A stretch of 5,719 bases of DNA. It comes from Acidithiobacillus sp. GTDB taxonomy: Bacteria > Pseudomonadota > Gammaproteobacteria > Acidithiobacillales > Acidithiobacillaceae. Shown here piece after piece: positions 1-5,719 of this stretch; the stretch's first letter is position 1; every line of letters begins with the position of its first letter. The stretch lies in assembly GCA_027445725.1 (NCBI GenBank), contig DAIAVG010000098.1, positions 1 to 5,719 of the forward strand, read 5' to 3'. The translations under genes and the position numbers were made by a program. The notes below the pieces were generated by a model that saw only the letters and a program-made list of their open reading frames with translations, was not told the DNA's origin and searched no databases.

Positions 1-367
1 GCGCGGGCGGCGGGCTGGTGTTCGCCACGGCCGCACTATGGATGACCGGCGGAACGACCGCTTCCGTGGCTGGAGGCGGCAGTGCGGGCGCCGGCGGCAG
101 CGGCGCCGGCGGCACGACAGGGGCACGCGCGGGAAGGGCGGCGGCTGGTGCGGCTGGTGCGGCTGGCGTTGCGGCCACCGAGGCCACCGGCGCGACTGGC
201 GCCGCCGCTGCGGGTGCCACCACCTTCGGCAATTCATGCCAGCCGAGAATCGGTGGCTGCAGGTAATCCGAAGCACCATCGGCGGAGGCGAGGGGCGTTA
301 CCCCCAGGGCGCAAAAGGCCAGCAGCATCCGCGACAGGCGGGTGGAAAGGTGGGTGTTGCGGTTCAT
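1..367 (-). CDS. Unrecognised exported Pro/Ala-rich protein, 5' part (partial, runs off the window)
   Basis: An open frame of 122 codons starts with an ATG whose ATGA overlaps the tadD stop and continues past position 1 with no stop. AGGAG lies six bases before the ATG. The product begins with a clear Sec-type signal peptide: basic N-terminus, hydrophobic core RMLLAFCALGV (13-23) and a likely cleavage after ASA at 27-29. A short segment follows (DGASDYLQPPILGWHELPKV, 30-49). From about residue 51 to the window edge the protein is dominated by Pro, Ala and Val, with repeats of the PAA and PPAP kind, and looks like an extended, disordered linker. The overlap and ribosome binding site place it in the tad operon, so it is probably a periplasmic or outer-membrane accessory of the pilus. 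In many loci a DUF3613 protein, tadE/F/G or an OmpA-like protein follows tadD; no residue pattern of these is visible, so no function is assigned. Confidence 0.8.
   Translation of the reverse strand, partial: MNRNTHLSTRLSRMLLAFCALGVTPLASADGASDYLQPPILGWHELPKVVAPAAAAPVAPVASVAATPAAPAAPAAALPARAPVVPPAPLPPAPALPPPATEAVVPPVIHSAAVANTSPPPA
87..114 (-). repeat. Two direct 13-base repeats with a 15-base period in the Pro-rich coding region
   Basis: GGCGCCGGCGGCA on the plus strand occurs at 87-99 and again at 102-114, a 15-base period that equals five codons. It encodes successive PPAPL and PPAPA segments (residues about 86-95) of the exported protein. This second in-frame repeat type suggests that the linker grew by local duplication. 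Confidence 0.7.
141..167 (-). repeat. Three tandem 9-base units in the Pro/Ala-rich coding region
   Basis: On the plus strand the unit GCGGCTGGT occurs at 141-149 and 150-158, and again at 159-167 with its last base changed to C. The units are in frame with the minus-strand gene and encode a Pro-Ala-Ala tripeptide repeat (residues about 68-76). Gain or loss of a unit would keep the frame and only change the linker length. Confidence 0.75.
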
Positions 368-1209
368 GGCACGCTCCTGGGTTCGGTGGCTGGCCCGGCA
401 TTACCGGAAGAAAACAATTGCGTCAACGGCGGATTGGGGAATGCGGGCATGACCGCTCCCGAGGGCGCGGTCGCCGCTGCGGAAGGATGGTCGCCGGCGG
501 GGGTGGGCACACCCGTCATCTGGTCGGCTTCGCGGCGGATGCGCTGGGAGACCTCCCAACTGAAATCGTGCGCCCCCATGATCTGCTGCGCCCGGAAGCT
601 ATCGCCGCGCAGCAGGTAGTACAGGGCGATATTGCTCCACACCCGCTCGTCCTGCGGGGCGAGCTCTCCGGCGCGAAACAGGGCATTGCGCGCGACATTC
701 CAGGCCTTGCCCTGCAGGGCGGCGTAACCCAGATCATTCAGTATCCCGGCGTTCGTGGGATCCTCCCGTGTGGCGCGTTGGAAAAGCGGGATGGCCCGGG
801 TGATGTCGCCGCCGCGCGCGGCAATGAGGCCCAGACCCTGGTACCCCTGTGCGGCGAGGGGAGTACCCAATACCCGCCGAAAATAGCGCTCGGCCTGGGC
901 CGGCTCACCCGTAGCCGCGAGGGCGCGGGCACGCAACAGATCGGTCTGATCCGAGGCCGGCCACTCTTTCAGGTAGCGGTCCAGATAGGAAATGGCCGCA
1001 TACCACTTCTGCTCGGCTTCCATTTTCTGGATCAATTGCAGACTCAAACCCCGCAGATCGGAGGAGGAAACCTTTGGCTCCGGCGCGTTGGCAACGACCG
1101 GTGGCGACGGATGGGTGGCACACCCCCCGGCGGCCAGGACGCAGAATACGGCCAACCCCCTGCTCAGGCTCTGGATTCCACGGGCACGGTTCCGGGCGGT
1201 CATCTTCAT
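364..1209 (-). CDS. tadD: TadD-like TPR lipoprotein of the Tad pilus
   Basis: This 281-residue protein starts with a basic N-terminus and a hydrophobic stretch ending AVFCVLAAGGC. Cys30 is the probable lipidation site, although the residue three places before it is Ala rather than the usual Leu, so the lipobox is imperfect. Residues about 31-50 are a Pro-rich linker. Residues about 53-213 are helical with tetratricopeptide-type repeats, seen for example in WYAAISYLDRYLKEWP (69-84), ILNDLGYAALQGKAWNVARN (156-175) and VWSNIALYYLLRGDSFRAQQ (190-209), each with the small/aromatic spacing of a TPR. The last 50 residues (about 232-281) are rich in Pro, Ala, Gly and Ser and look disordered. TadD proteins are TPR proteins needed for Flp pilus assembly, probably helping secretin or outer-membrane assembly. 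The start overlaps the tadC stop as ATGA; a second in-frame ATG two codons later (1203) is possible. The position after tadC supports the name. Confidence 0.87.
   Translation of the reverse strand: MKMTARNRARGIQSLSRGLAVFCVLAAGGCATHPSPPVVANAPEPKVSSSDLRGLSLQLIQKMEAEQKWYAAISYLDRYLKEWPASDQTDLLRARALAATGEPAQAERYFRRVLGTPLAAQGYQGLGLIAARGGDITRAIPLFQRATREDPTNAGILNDLGYAALQGKAWNVARNALFRAGELAPQDERVWSNIALYYLLRGDSFRAQQIMGAHDFSWEVSQRIRREADQMTGVPTPAGDHPSAAATAPSGAVMPAFPNPPLTQLFSSGNAGPATEPRSVP
374..378 (-). promoter_or_regulatory. Shine-Dalgarno site of the gene after tadD
   Basis: AGGAG on the minus strand lies six bases before the ATG at 367, within the last codons of tadD. It supports both that start codon and the reality of the Pro/Ala-rich gene, which has no stop codon in the window and could easily be missed. 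Confidence 0.7.
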
Positions 1210-2144
1210 CCCATCTTGTCGAAGAAACGCAGCAACGCGAGCACCGCGGGACCGGCCGTGATCAGCAACAACGCCGGCAGCATGGTCAGGGTCATCACCG
1301 CCGTCATCTTGACGTTGAGCTTTCCGACCCTTTCGCGCAGGGCCATCTGCCGTTTTTCCTGAAGGCGGCCGGCGAAATCCCGCAGGGGCTGGGCAACGTC
1401 GCCACCAAAACGTTCGATCTGCCGGAGCATGTTTACCAGCTCCTCAAAATCCGGGTCGCCCAGTTGTTCCGCCAGCTTCTGCATCGCCTCCACGCGGGGG
1501 CGACCAATGGCGATATGCTTGCCCATTTCGCGCATCTCGCCGGCGAGCAGCGGGATTCCCGCCTCGCTGGTCTGCGCCAGGGACGCGAGACTTTGCTCCA
1601 GGCTCAGGCCGACGCCCTGCAGAAGGGCCAGCATGTCCACGAAAAACGGGATTTCCGCATTCACCGCGTCACCGCGACTTTTGGCCTTGCTCTCCAGGAT
1701 GAATTTGGGGAGCAGGTAGCCAACAATGGCCACCGCCAGAAGGCTCATCCAGAAGGTGAGTTTGAGCATGTGCGGCGCCAGCAGATGTTCGGTCATCCCG
1801 GTCACCACCACGAGCACGACCGGCAGCAGAAAGCGTATCGTGTTGAAAATACTGGGGGCGGCTGGCCGCCGGTAGCCGGCCCTGAGGAGCAGGCGGGCAT
1901 CCTCGCCGCTCCGCCAGCGATCCAGCAGGTCCCAGCGCACGTTGGCCAGCGGCCCCCGCTCCATCTGCGCGGCCACTTCCGACGGTTCACTGCCGGCTTC
2001 CAGCTTCGGGGCGACGCGATCCATGGCCGAGCGGGCGCGGGCGATCATCACCAGACGATATGCCCAGAAGAAGACGCCCAGCAGTACCGCCAGGGCGATG
2101 CTCGCGACGGCCAGAGCGGTCAATAAGGCATGCAGGTTCAGCAT
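1206..2144 (-). CDS. tadC: TadC inner-membrane platform protein (GspF/T2SSF family)
   Basis: This 312-residue protein is the second T2SSF-type membrane component of the Tad machine and is expected to work with TadB. Visible parts are an N-terminal membrane segment (about 9-34), a cytoplasmic linker containing LLLRAGYRRP (85-94), which resembles the RRAGW-type motif of the family, membrane segments at about 104-118 and 129-149 (the latter ending GYLLPKFIL), a T2SSF cytoplasmic domain (about 163-275, with EIPFFVDMLALLQGVGLSLEQ and QIERFGGDVAQPLRDFAGRL), and a C-terminal membrane segment at about 279-304. It follows tadB after seven bases, the only non-overlapping junction in the window. Its TGA overlaps the tadD ATG as ATGA. 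TadC is told from TadB by its position and by the single hydrophobic C-terminal segment; the two are distant homologues, so the family is certain and the TadC name nearly so. Confidence 0.92.
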   Translation of the reverse strand: MLNLHALLTALAVASIALAVLLGVFFWAYRLVMIARARSAMDRVAPKLEAGSEPSEVAAQMERGPLANVRWDLLDRWRSGEDARLLLRAGYRRPAAPSIFNTIRFLLPVVLVVVTGMTEHLLAPHMLKLTFWMSLLAVAIVGYLLPKFILESKAKSRGDAVNAEIPFFVDMLALLQGVGLSLEQSLASLAQTSEAGIPLLAGEMREMGKHIAIGRPRVEAMQKLAEQLGDPDFEELVNMLRQIERFGGDVAQPLRDFAGRLQEKRQMALRERVGKLNVKMTAVMTLTMLPALLLITAGPAVLALLRFFDKMG

Positions 2145-2151
2145 GATGGCG

Positions 2152-2157
2152 TCACCT
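2152..2157 (-). promoter_or_regulatory. Shine-Dalgarno site of tadC overlapping the tadB stop codon
   Basis: AGGTGA on the minus strand lies seven bases before the tadC ATG. Its last three bases are the tadB stop codon TGA. Ribosomes terminating on tadB therefore stand on the initiation site of tadC, so coupling is possible here without an overlapping start codon. Confidence 0.7.
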
Positions 2158-3093
2158 CAACTTGGCCATACGATTGAGCAGAACCACTCCGGTCACCAGC
2201 AGGGTTCCACCGGCGACCAGGAGCATGCGCCCGGTCGATACCGCCCACATGCCCTGCAGGTAGCTGCGGTTCATCAGCACGATGTAGAGGGCGAGCCCGG
2301 GAATCATCAGACTGAGAATGAGCGCCCCCAACCGGGTTTCGGCGGACAGGGCGTTGAACTCCGCCTGGGCCATCACCCTCCCCCGCAACCAGTCGGCGAT
2401 GCGTTCGAGCACGACGTCGGTACGCCCGCCGTAGCGCATGTTCAGGCGCAGCACCGTGGCGATGATCGCCAGTTCCTGCATCTGGTAGCGTTTGCCCACC
2501 GTCAGCATGGCCTGGTCGATGGGGGTTCCGGATTGCTGGCGGCGCATGATCTGGTTGAACACCTCCCGCACCGGTCCATGGGCATCCTTGGTGGCGCTCA
2601 GGAGCGCGGCGGGCAGACTGGCGCCCACCCGCGAGGCGCGCACCACCGCATCCAGAAAACCCGGCAGGGCGAGAATCGCGGCGCTGCGCCGCAAACCGAT
2701 CCGGTAGCGGATATGCCCCCACAGAGCCAATGGATAAAAGATGAGGATGAACGCCAGCGCCAGCCAGTCGCTGACCAGAAGCGCCAGCAACAGAGTGATC
2801 AGCAGGCCGACGATGGCGGCCTTGGGGAGATAGGATTTGGGCCGCAACCCCGCCCGCCGCAGCCATTCCTCCGCCTGGAGCAGGAAGGATTCCTTTTTGT
2901 ACCGGGCGGCATGGTCCAGCAGATCGTCCTGGGCGGATTCCGTATCCCCCGCTTTGCCCGTGTGCGCGTCGAAGGCCCGCAGGCGCTCGCGCAGGGCATC
3001 CGGAAACGCCTCCCGCTGCCGGAAGGAGAGCCAGACGCCCGCCGCGATGCCGAGAAGCAACAGGGCGGAAACGATCAGACCCAGGGCCATCAT
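2152..3093 (-). CDS. tadB: TadB inner-membrane platform protein (GspF/T2SSF family)
   Basis: This 313-residue membrane protein belongs to the type II secretion F family, of which TadB and TadC are the pair forming the inner-membrane platform that couples TadA to the growing pilus. It has an N-terminal membrane segment (about 3-21), a basic and acidic cytoplasmic stretch, two adjacent membrane segments (about 93-129), the T2SSF cytoplasmic domain (about 138-255, with ALPGFLDAVVRASRVGASLP and YGGRTDVVLERIADWLR), and two C-terminal membrane segments (about 255-275 and 290-308). The order and length are normal for TadB. The start is chosen at the first ATG of an ATGATG pair, whose ATGA overlaps the tadA stop. 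A GTG at 3102 is in frame, but it lies inside the likely ribosome binding sequence GGGTGG (3104-3099). The second ATG at 3090 is also possible and would shorten the product by one residue. Confidence 0.92.
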   Translation of the reverse strand: MMALGLIVSALLLLGIAAGVWLSFRQREAFPDALRERLRAFDAHTGKAGDTESAQDDLLDHAARYKKESFLLQAEEWLRRAGLRPKSYLPKAAIVGLLITLLLALLVSDWLALAFILIFYPLALWGHIRYRIGLRRSAAILALPGFLDAVVRASRVGASLPAALLSATKDAHGPVREVFNQIMRRQQSGTPIDQAMLTVGKRYQMQELAIIATVLRLNMRYGGRTDVVLERIADWLRGRVMAQAEFNALSAETRLGALILSLMIPGLALYIVLMNRSYLQGMWAVSTGRMLLVAGGTLLVTGVVLLNRMAKLR

Positions 3094-4424
3094 TCCAGCC
3101 ACCCGAACTGATCCTTCTCGGAGGATTCGGGACGATACTTGGCGAGTTTCGGACTGCGCGGATTGATCCCCGTGGATATCCAGCGGTCGACCGTCTTGTT
3201 TTCCCGGTTCACCTGGGGTTCGTAACGGAAATGCTCCTGGGTGGCGATGATGTTGTCGCCGACGCCGGTCACTTCGGTGACGGAGGTGATGCGGCGCCGC
3301 CCGTCGGGAAAACGCTCGATCTGGACGATGAGGTCGATGGCCGAAGCGATCTGCCGCCGCATGCTGGATTCATTGCCCGGAAAACCGCCGAAGCTGAGCA
3401 GGATTTCCAGGCGCTGCAAGGCCTCCCGGGGGGAGTTGGCGTGGATCGTGCCCAGTGAACCATCATGGCCGGTGGTCATGGCCTGCATCATCTCCAGGGC
3501 CTCGCCGCCGCGCACCTCGCCGACGACGATCCGGTCGGGGCGCATGCGCAGGGTGTTGCGCAGCAGATCGCGAACGTTGACGGTGCCCGCCCCGTCATGC
3601 CCGCCGGGACGGCTTTCCAGACGCACCACATGCCTGCTCTGCAGTTGCAGTTCCGCCGTATCTTCGATGGTCACCACCCGCTCCTCATCGGAGATAAAGC
3701 TGGCGATGACGTTGAGGAAGGTGGTCTTGCCGCTGCTGGTGCCGCCGGATACCAGGATGTTGCAGCGCGCGCGCACCGCGAACTCCAGAAACTGGAGGAT
3801 GGGCGCATTGAGCGTGGCCTTCTCGATCAGATCCTCGGCGCGCAGCGGATGTGCCGGGAAACGCCGGATGGAAATGACCGGTCCGTTCAGGGCCAGGGGC
3901 GGAATCACGACATTGATGCGCCCCACGTTGCTCAGACGCGCGTCCACGGTCGGCGACGACTCGTCCACCCGTCTGCCGGTGGCGCCCAACAGACGATAGA
4001 TGATACGCATCAGATGGGCTTCATCCTGAAACACCAGATCACTGTGCTCCAGCGTACCTTTCCGTCCCAGATAGATTTCACGAGGTCCGTTCACCAGAAT
4101 ATCTTCGACCTCGGGATCCTTGAGCGCCGTTTCCAGCGGGCCGTAGCCAGTCAGCTCGTCGGTGAGCTGGTTGATGAGCACCTCGGTTTCTTTTTCGTTC
4201 AGCGGATAGGGGCGCTCCGCCATCAGGCGGTCCAGTTCCAGCGAGACGAAACGATAGACGGCGCCACGACTCAGCTCCGCGAAATCGGCGCCGATCTCTT
4301 CGACCCGGTCGATGAGCCGCAGATGCAGATAGCCTTTGAACTGCTGGTAGGCATCCTGCTGGTTCAACGCCTTCGCGGTGGCCATATCGAAAGGCTGCGC
4401 GCCAAAGGGACTGTCGTCGGTCAT
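3090..4424 (-). CDS. tadA: TadA/CpaF-family secretion ATPase of the Tad pilus
   Basis: This is a 444-residue type II/IV secretion ATPase that hydrolyses ATP at the cytoplasmic face of the inner membrane to power Flp pilus assembly. Residues about 1-100 are the helical N-terminal region. Residues 101-200 carry the conserved region with VEDILVNGP, RRVDESSPTVDARL and RINVVIPPLAL. The catalytic core follows: Walker A GGTSSGKTT at 227-235 (K233, T234), the Asp box VTIEDTAEL with E254/D255, Walker B RPDRIVVGEVRG at 295-306 with E303, and the His box TTGHDGSLGTIHAN at 317-330. All motifs are intact and the length is normal for the family. An upstream in-frame ATG at 4520 lies inside tadZ and would add 32 unconserved residues; the ATG at 4424 is preferred because it forms the ATGA overlap with the tadZ stop and has GGAGGA seven bases upstream. 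TadB and TadC, encoded next, are its expected membrane partners. Confidence 0.96.
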   Translation of the reverse strand: MTDDSPFGAQPFDMATAKALNQQDAYQQFKGYLHLRLIDRVEEIGADFAELSRGAVYRFVSLELDRLMAERPYPLNEKETEVLINQLTDELTGYGPLETALKDPEVEDILVNGPREIYLGRKGTLEHSDLVFQDEAHLMRIIYRLLGATGRRVDESSPTVDARLSNVGRINVVIPPLALNGPVISIRRFPAHPLRAEDLIEKATLNAPILQFLEFAVRARCNILVSGGTSSGKTTFLNVIASFISDEERVVTIEDTAELQLQSRHVVRLESRPGGHDGAGTVNVRDLLRNTLRMRPDRIVVGEVRGGEALEMMQAMTTGHDGSLGTIHANSPREALQRLEILLSFGGFPGNESSMRRQIASAIDLIVQIERFPDGRRRITSVTEVTGVGDNIIATQEHFRYEPQVNRENKTVDRWISTGINPRSPKLAKYRPESSEKDQFGWLE

Positions 4425-5650
4425 GCCATCGTCCTCCACCGGCGCAACCAGCCGGTCGCTCCACGGGTTCCCTCCGGGTTGCTGTCCGGCCAGATACGGC
4501 CCGCCAGCAACCCGGCACATTGCTGTACCGCACGACTGTAGGCGTCCTTCGGAAGGGCATCGACCGCCAATGCGCCGCCGTTCATCGCCTGAATCAGGGG
4601 CAGGCGCCGTTCGGGGACGATGCCCTGGCCGAGCAGGGGCAACCCCAGCGCCTCTCCCACATGCACCGCGTCGACACCCAGCGCAGGCTCGTAATGATTC
4701 ACCACCACGCTCGCCTGCAGGCGAGTGCCGATCTTTTCCCGCAGATTGGCGGCGATTTTTTTCCCTTCGAGAATGCCCGCCACCGACTGGTCGCAGACCA
4801 CGACGATCTCATCCGCCGCCTGCAGCAGATACTGGCTGACCTCGCTGAACACCGCTCCGCCGATATCGGCCACCACCAGATGATATATCGACAGGATGAT
4901 CGCCAGCATCTGAAAGACTTCGCTGAGATTCAGTCCGCGCAGATCCCGGGCCGCCGCGAACAGCGGCAATACTCCGAGGCCACGGGTATTTTGGGCAATG
5001 GCCGTGTCCAGATACGTCTTGTCGCAACGTTCCAGATTGCGCACCGCCTCGGCAAAGGCGACGCGCGGCGCTATGCCCATATAGGTGGCGGCGGTCCCGA
5101 CCGGGGCGCCGAAATCCAGCAGCAGCTCCGCGCTCTGCGGGTGGAGTGCGGAGAGGGACGCCGCCAGATTGCACGCCAGGGTGGTGCAGCCGCTGCCGAC
5201 ACCGCCCGCCACCACCACCAGCTTGCCGGCGCGCGCGCGCCGCTGCCGGGTCTGGGACAGGATGCGGCCCACCGCCATGCGCAGGGGTTCCGGCGCGCCG
5301 CCGCTTTGCACGAAATCCACCGACTGGGCGCGCATGGCCGCCAGCAGCACCCGCTGATCGGACACCGGCGCTATGCCGATCAGCCGGAGATCGGGGAAAG
5401 CCTGATGCAGGCTGTCGAATACGGTGCCGTAATCGTCACTCTCCGCGCCAAAGTCCACGATCAGCAGAGCGGCACCGCTCTGCCCGATGGCGGCGGAGAT
5501 TTCGTTCTGCCGGGCGTTGACCGGCAGCACGGTGGCCAGACCATCGAGGGCCTGCCGTATCCACGCCAGGCATTCCGGGCGCCGGGACAGAGCCAGCACG
5601 ACCACCGGGCCGGTGGCCTGTTCAAAGCGGGCGGCGGGCTCTACGCTCAT
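4421..5650 (-). CDS. tadZ: TadZ/CpaE-like pilus localisation protein with atypical P-loop
   Basis: This 409-residue protein has the two-part layout of TadZ/CpaE. Residues about 15-130 form a receiver-like domain, with D66 at the end of a hydrophobic strand (LLIVDFG) and a further strand at about 88-94. After a short basic linker (QRRARAGK, about 136-143), residues 143-400 form a ParA/MinD-like fold. The P-loop at 149-157 reads GGVGSGCTT: the MinD-type signature lysine is absent and the usual Walker A lysine is replaced by Cys155. The Walker A' aspartate (D179 in LLLDF) and Walker B aspartate (D262 in VVADIGG) are kept. TadZ proteins of known tad loci are thought to mark the site of the pilus apparatus, probably at a pole, and to interact with TadA; their P-loops are often degenerate. 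The chosen ATG overlaps the preceding stop as ATGA. No strong Shine-Dalgarno sequence precedes it, so initiation is probably coupled to the upstream gene. Its own TGA overlaps the tadA ATG. Family assignment is firm; nucleotide binding and hydrolysis are uncertain. Confidence 0.9.
   Translation of the reverse strand: MSVEPAARFEQATGPVVVLALSRRPECLAWIRQALDGLATVLPVNARQNEISAAIGQSGAALLIVDFGAESDDYGTVFDSLHQAFPDLRLIGIAPVSDQRVLLAAMRAQSVDFVQSGGAPEPLRMAVGRILSQTRQRRARAGKLVVVAGGVGSGCTTLACNLAASLSALHPQSAELLLDFGAPVGTAATYMGIAPRVAFAEAVRNLERCDKTYLDTAIAQNTRGLGVLPLFAAARDLRGLNLSEVFQMLAIILSIYHLVVADIGGAVFSEVSQYLLQAADEIVVVCDQSVAGILEGKKIAANLREKIGTRLQASVVVNHYEPALGVDAVHVGEALGLPLLGQGIVPERRLPLIQAMNGGALAVDALPKDAYSRAVQQCAGLLAGRIWPDSNPEGTRGATGWLRRWRTMA
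4432..4437 (-). promoter_or_regulatory. Shine-Dalgarno site deciding the tadA start
   Basis: GGAGGA on the minus strand lies seven bases before the ATG at 4424, inside the end of tadZ. It is the strongest ribosome binding site in the window. It argues for the 4424 start of tadA over the longer in-frame start at 4520, and for tadA being translated at a higher level than a purely coupled gene. Confidence 0.75.
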
Positions 5651-5718
5651 TGACTGTATCCGGGACCGTTGTCGGGCTGGTTATAGTCCGACCCGGGCAA
5701 CAATACCGCCTTGCCCAG
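5647..5718 (-). CDS. 3' end of an upstream tad operon gene (partial; possibly RcpA/CpaC secretin or RcpB/CpaD)
   Basis: Only the last 23 codons and a TGA stop are visible. The frame entering from the window edge ends in residues GSDYNQPDNGPGYSQ and its TGA overlaps the tadZ ATG as ATGA, the same junction used elsewhere in this operon, which supports it as a real reading frame. The tail is polar and rich in Gly, Pro, Asn and Gln, as expected of a disordered C-terminus. By gene order in known tad loci, the gene before tadZ is the secretin rcpA (cpaC) or the small outer-membrane protein rcpB (cpaD). The visible tail has no motif that decides between them, so the identity is inferred from position only. 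Confidence 0.55.
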   Translation of the reverse strand: MGKAVLLPGSDYNQPDNGPGYSQ

Positions 5719-5719
5719 A

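Noticed and set aside
18..266. Plus-strand 82-codon Gly/Ala-rich frame resembling a PE_PGRS- or glycine-rich protein
   Set aside because: It is the complement of the Pro/Ala-rich coding region of the minus-strand exported protein, which has a signal peptide, ribosome binding site and operon overlap, whereas this frame has none.
82..1362. Long plus-strand open frame (426 codons) opposite tadD and part of tadC
   Set aside because: It lies antisense to well-supported genes, its product is rich in Arg, Gly and Pro without any domain, and such frames are common opposite high-G+C genes where the third-position bias removes stops.
1942..3111. Long plus-strand open frame (389 codons) opposite tadB
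   Set aside because: Antisense to a clear T2SSF membrane protein; its Gln/His/Arg-rich product is typical of a shadow frame and shows no family motif.
4425..4520. N-terminal extension of TadA from the ATG at 4520
   Set aside because: The extra 32 residues overlap tadZ, do not resemble the TadA N-terminus, and the internal ATG has a strong ribosome binding site and an ATGA overlap.
3465..4541. Long plus-strand open frame (358 codons) opposite tadA
   Set aside because: Antisense to an ATPase with all catalytic motifs intact; no ribosome binding site or domain supports it.
5220..5260. GC-rich alternating stretch (GGCGCGCGCGCG) as a possible regulatory or Z-DNA site
   Set aside because: It encodes the basic linker of TadZ in frame (RRARAGK) and is explained by Arg/Ala codons.
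4520..5653. Long plus-strand open frame (377 codons) spanning the whole of tadZ
   Set aside because: It mirrors tadZ in length because of codon bias; the product is rich in His, Gln and Arg and resembles nothing known.

Overview
This window is the middle of a Tad (tight adherence) / Flp type IVc pilus operon. Every gene lies on the minus strand, so the operon reads from high to low coordinates: the 3' tail of an unidentified gene (5718-5647), tadZ/cpaE (5650-4421), tadA/cpaF (4424-3090), tadB (3093-2152), tadC (2144-1206), tadD (1209-364), and the 5' part of an unrecognised, exported, Pro/Ala-rich protein gene (367-1) that runs off the window. The base composition is high in G+C. The order tadZ-tadA-tadB-tadC-tadD, with a TPR lipoprotein as tadD, is typical of Pseudomonadota (beta/gammaproteobacteria and relatives such as Acidithiobacillia). 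I cannot fix the genus from sequence alone. No rRNA, tRNA, mobile element, CRISPR array or phage gene was seen.

The genes make one machine. TadZ is a ParA/MinD-like protein with a receiver-like N-terminal domain and is expected to place the apparatus at its site in the cell. TadA is the hexameric secretion ATPase that drives pilus assembly. TadB and TadC are the two inner-membrane GspF-type platform proteins. TadD is a TPR lipoprotein, probably an outer-membrane pilotin-like or assembly factor. The flanking partial genes probably encode the outer-membrane or periplasmic part upstream (secretin RcpA or RcpB) and an accessory envelope protein downstream. The pilin, prepilin peptidase, RcpC and the TadE/F/G pseudopilins are not in the window.

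Coding is essentially continuous. Five of the six gene junctions are 4-base ATGA stop/start overlaps. The sixth (tadB-tadC) has a 7-base gap, with the Shine-Dalgarno sequence of tadC lying over the tadB stop codon. There is no room for an internal promoter or terminator between genes, so this stretch is most likely one transcript with translational coupling, its promoter lying upstream beyond position 5719. No stretch longer than 300 bases lacks a gene: the first 367 bases hold the partial Pro/Ala-rich gene. The less routine points are a TadZ P-loop lacking both lysines and this unidentified exported protein directly after tadD.
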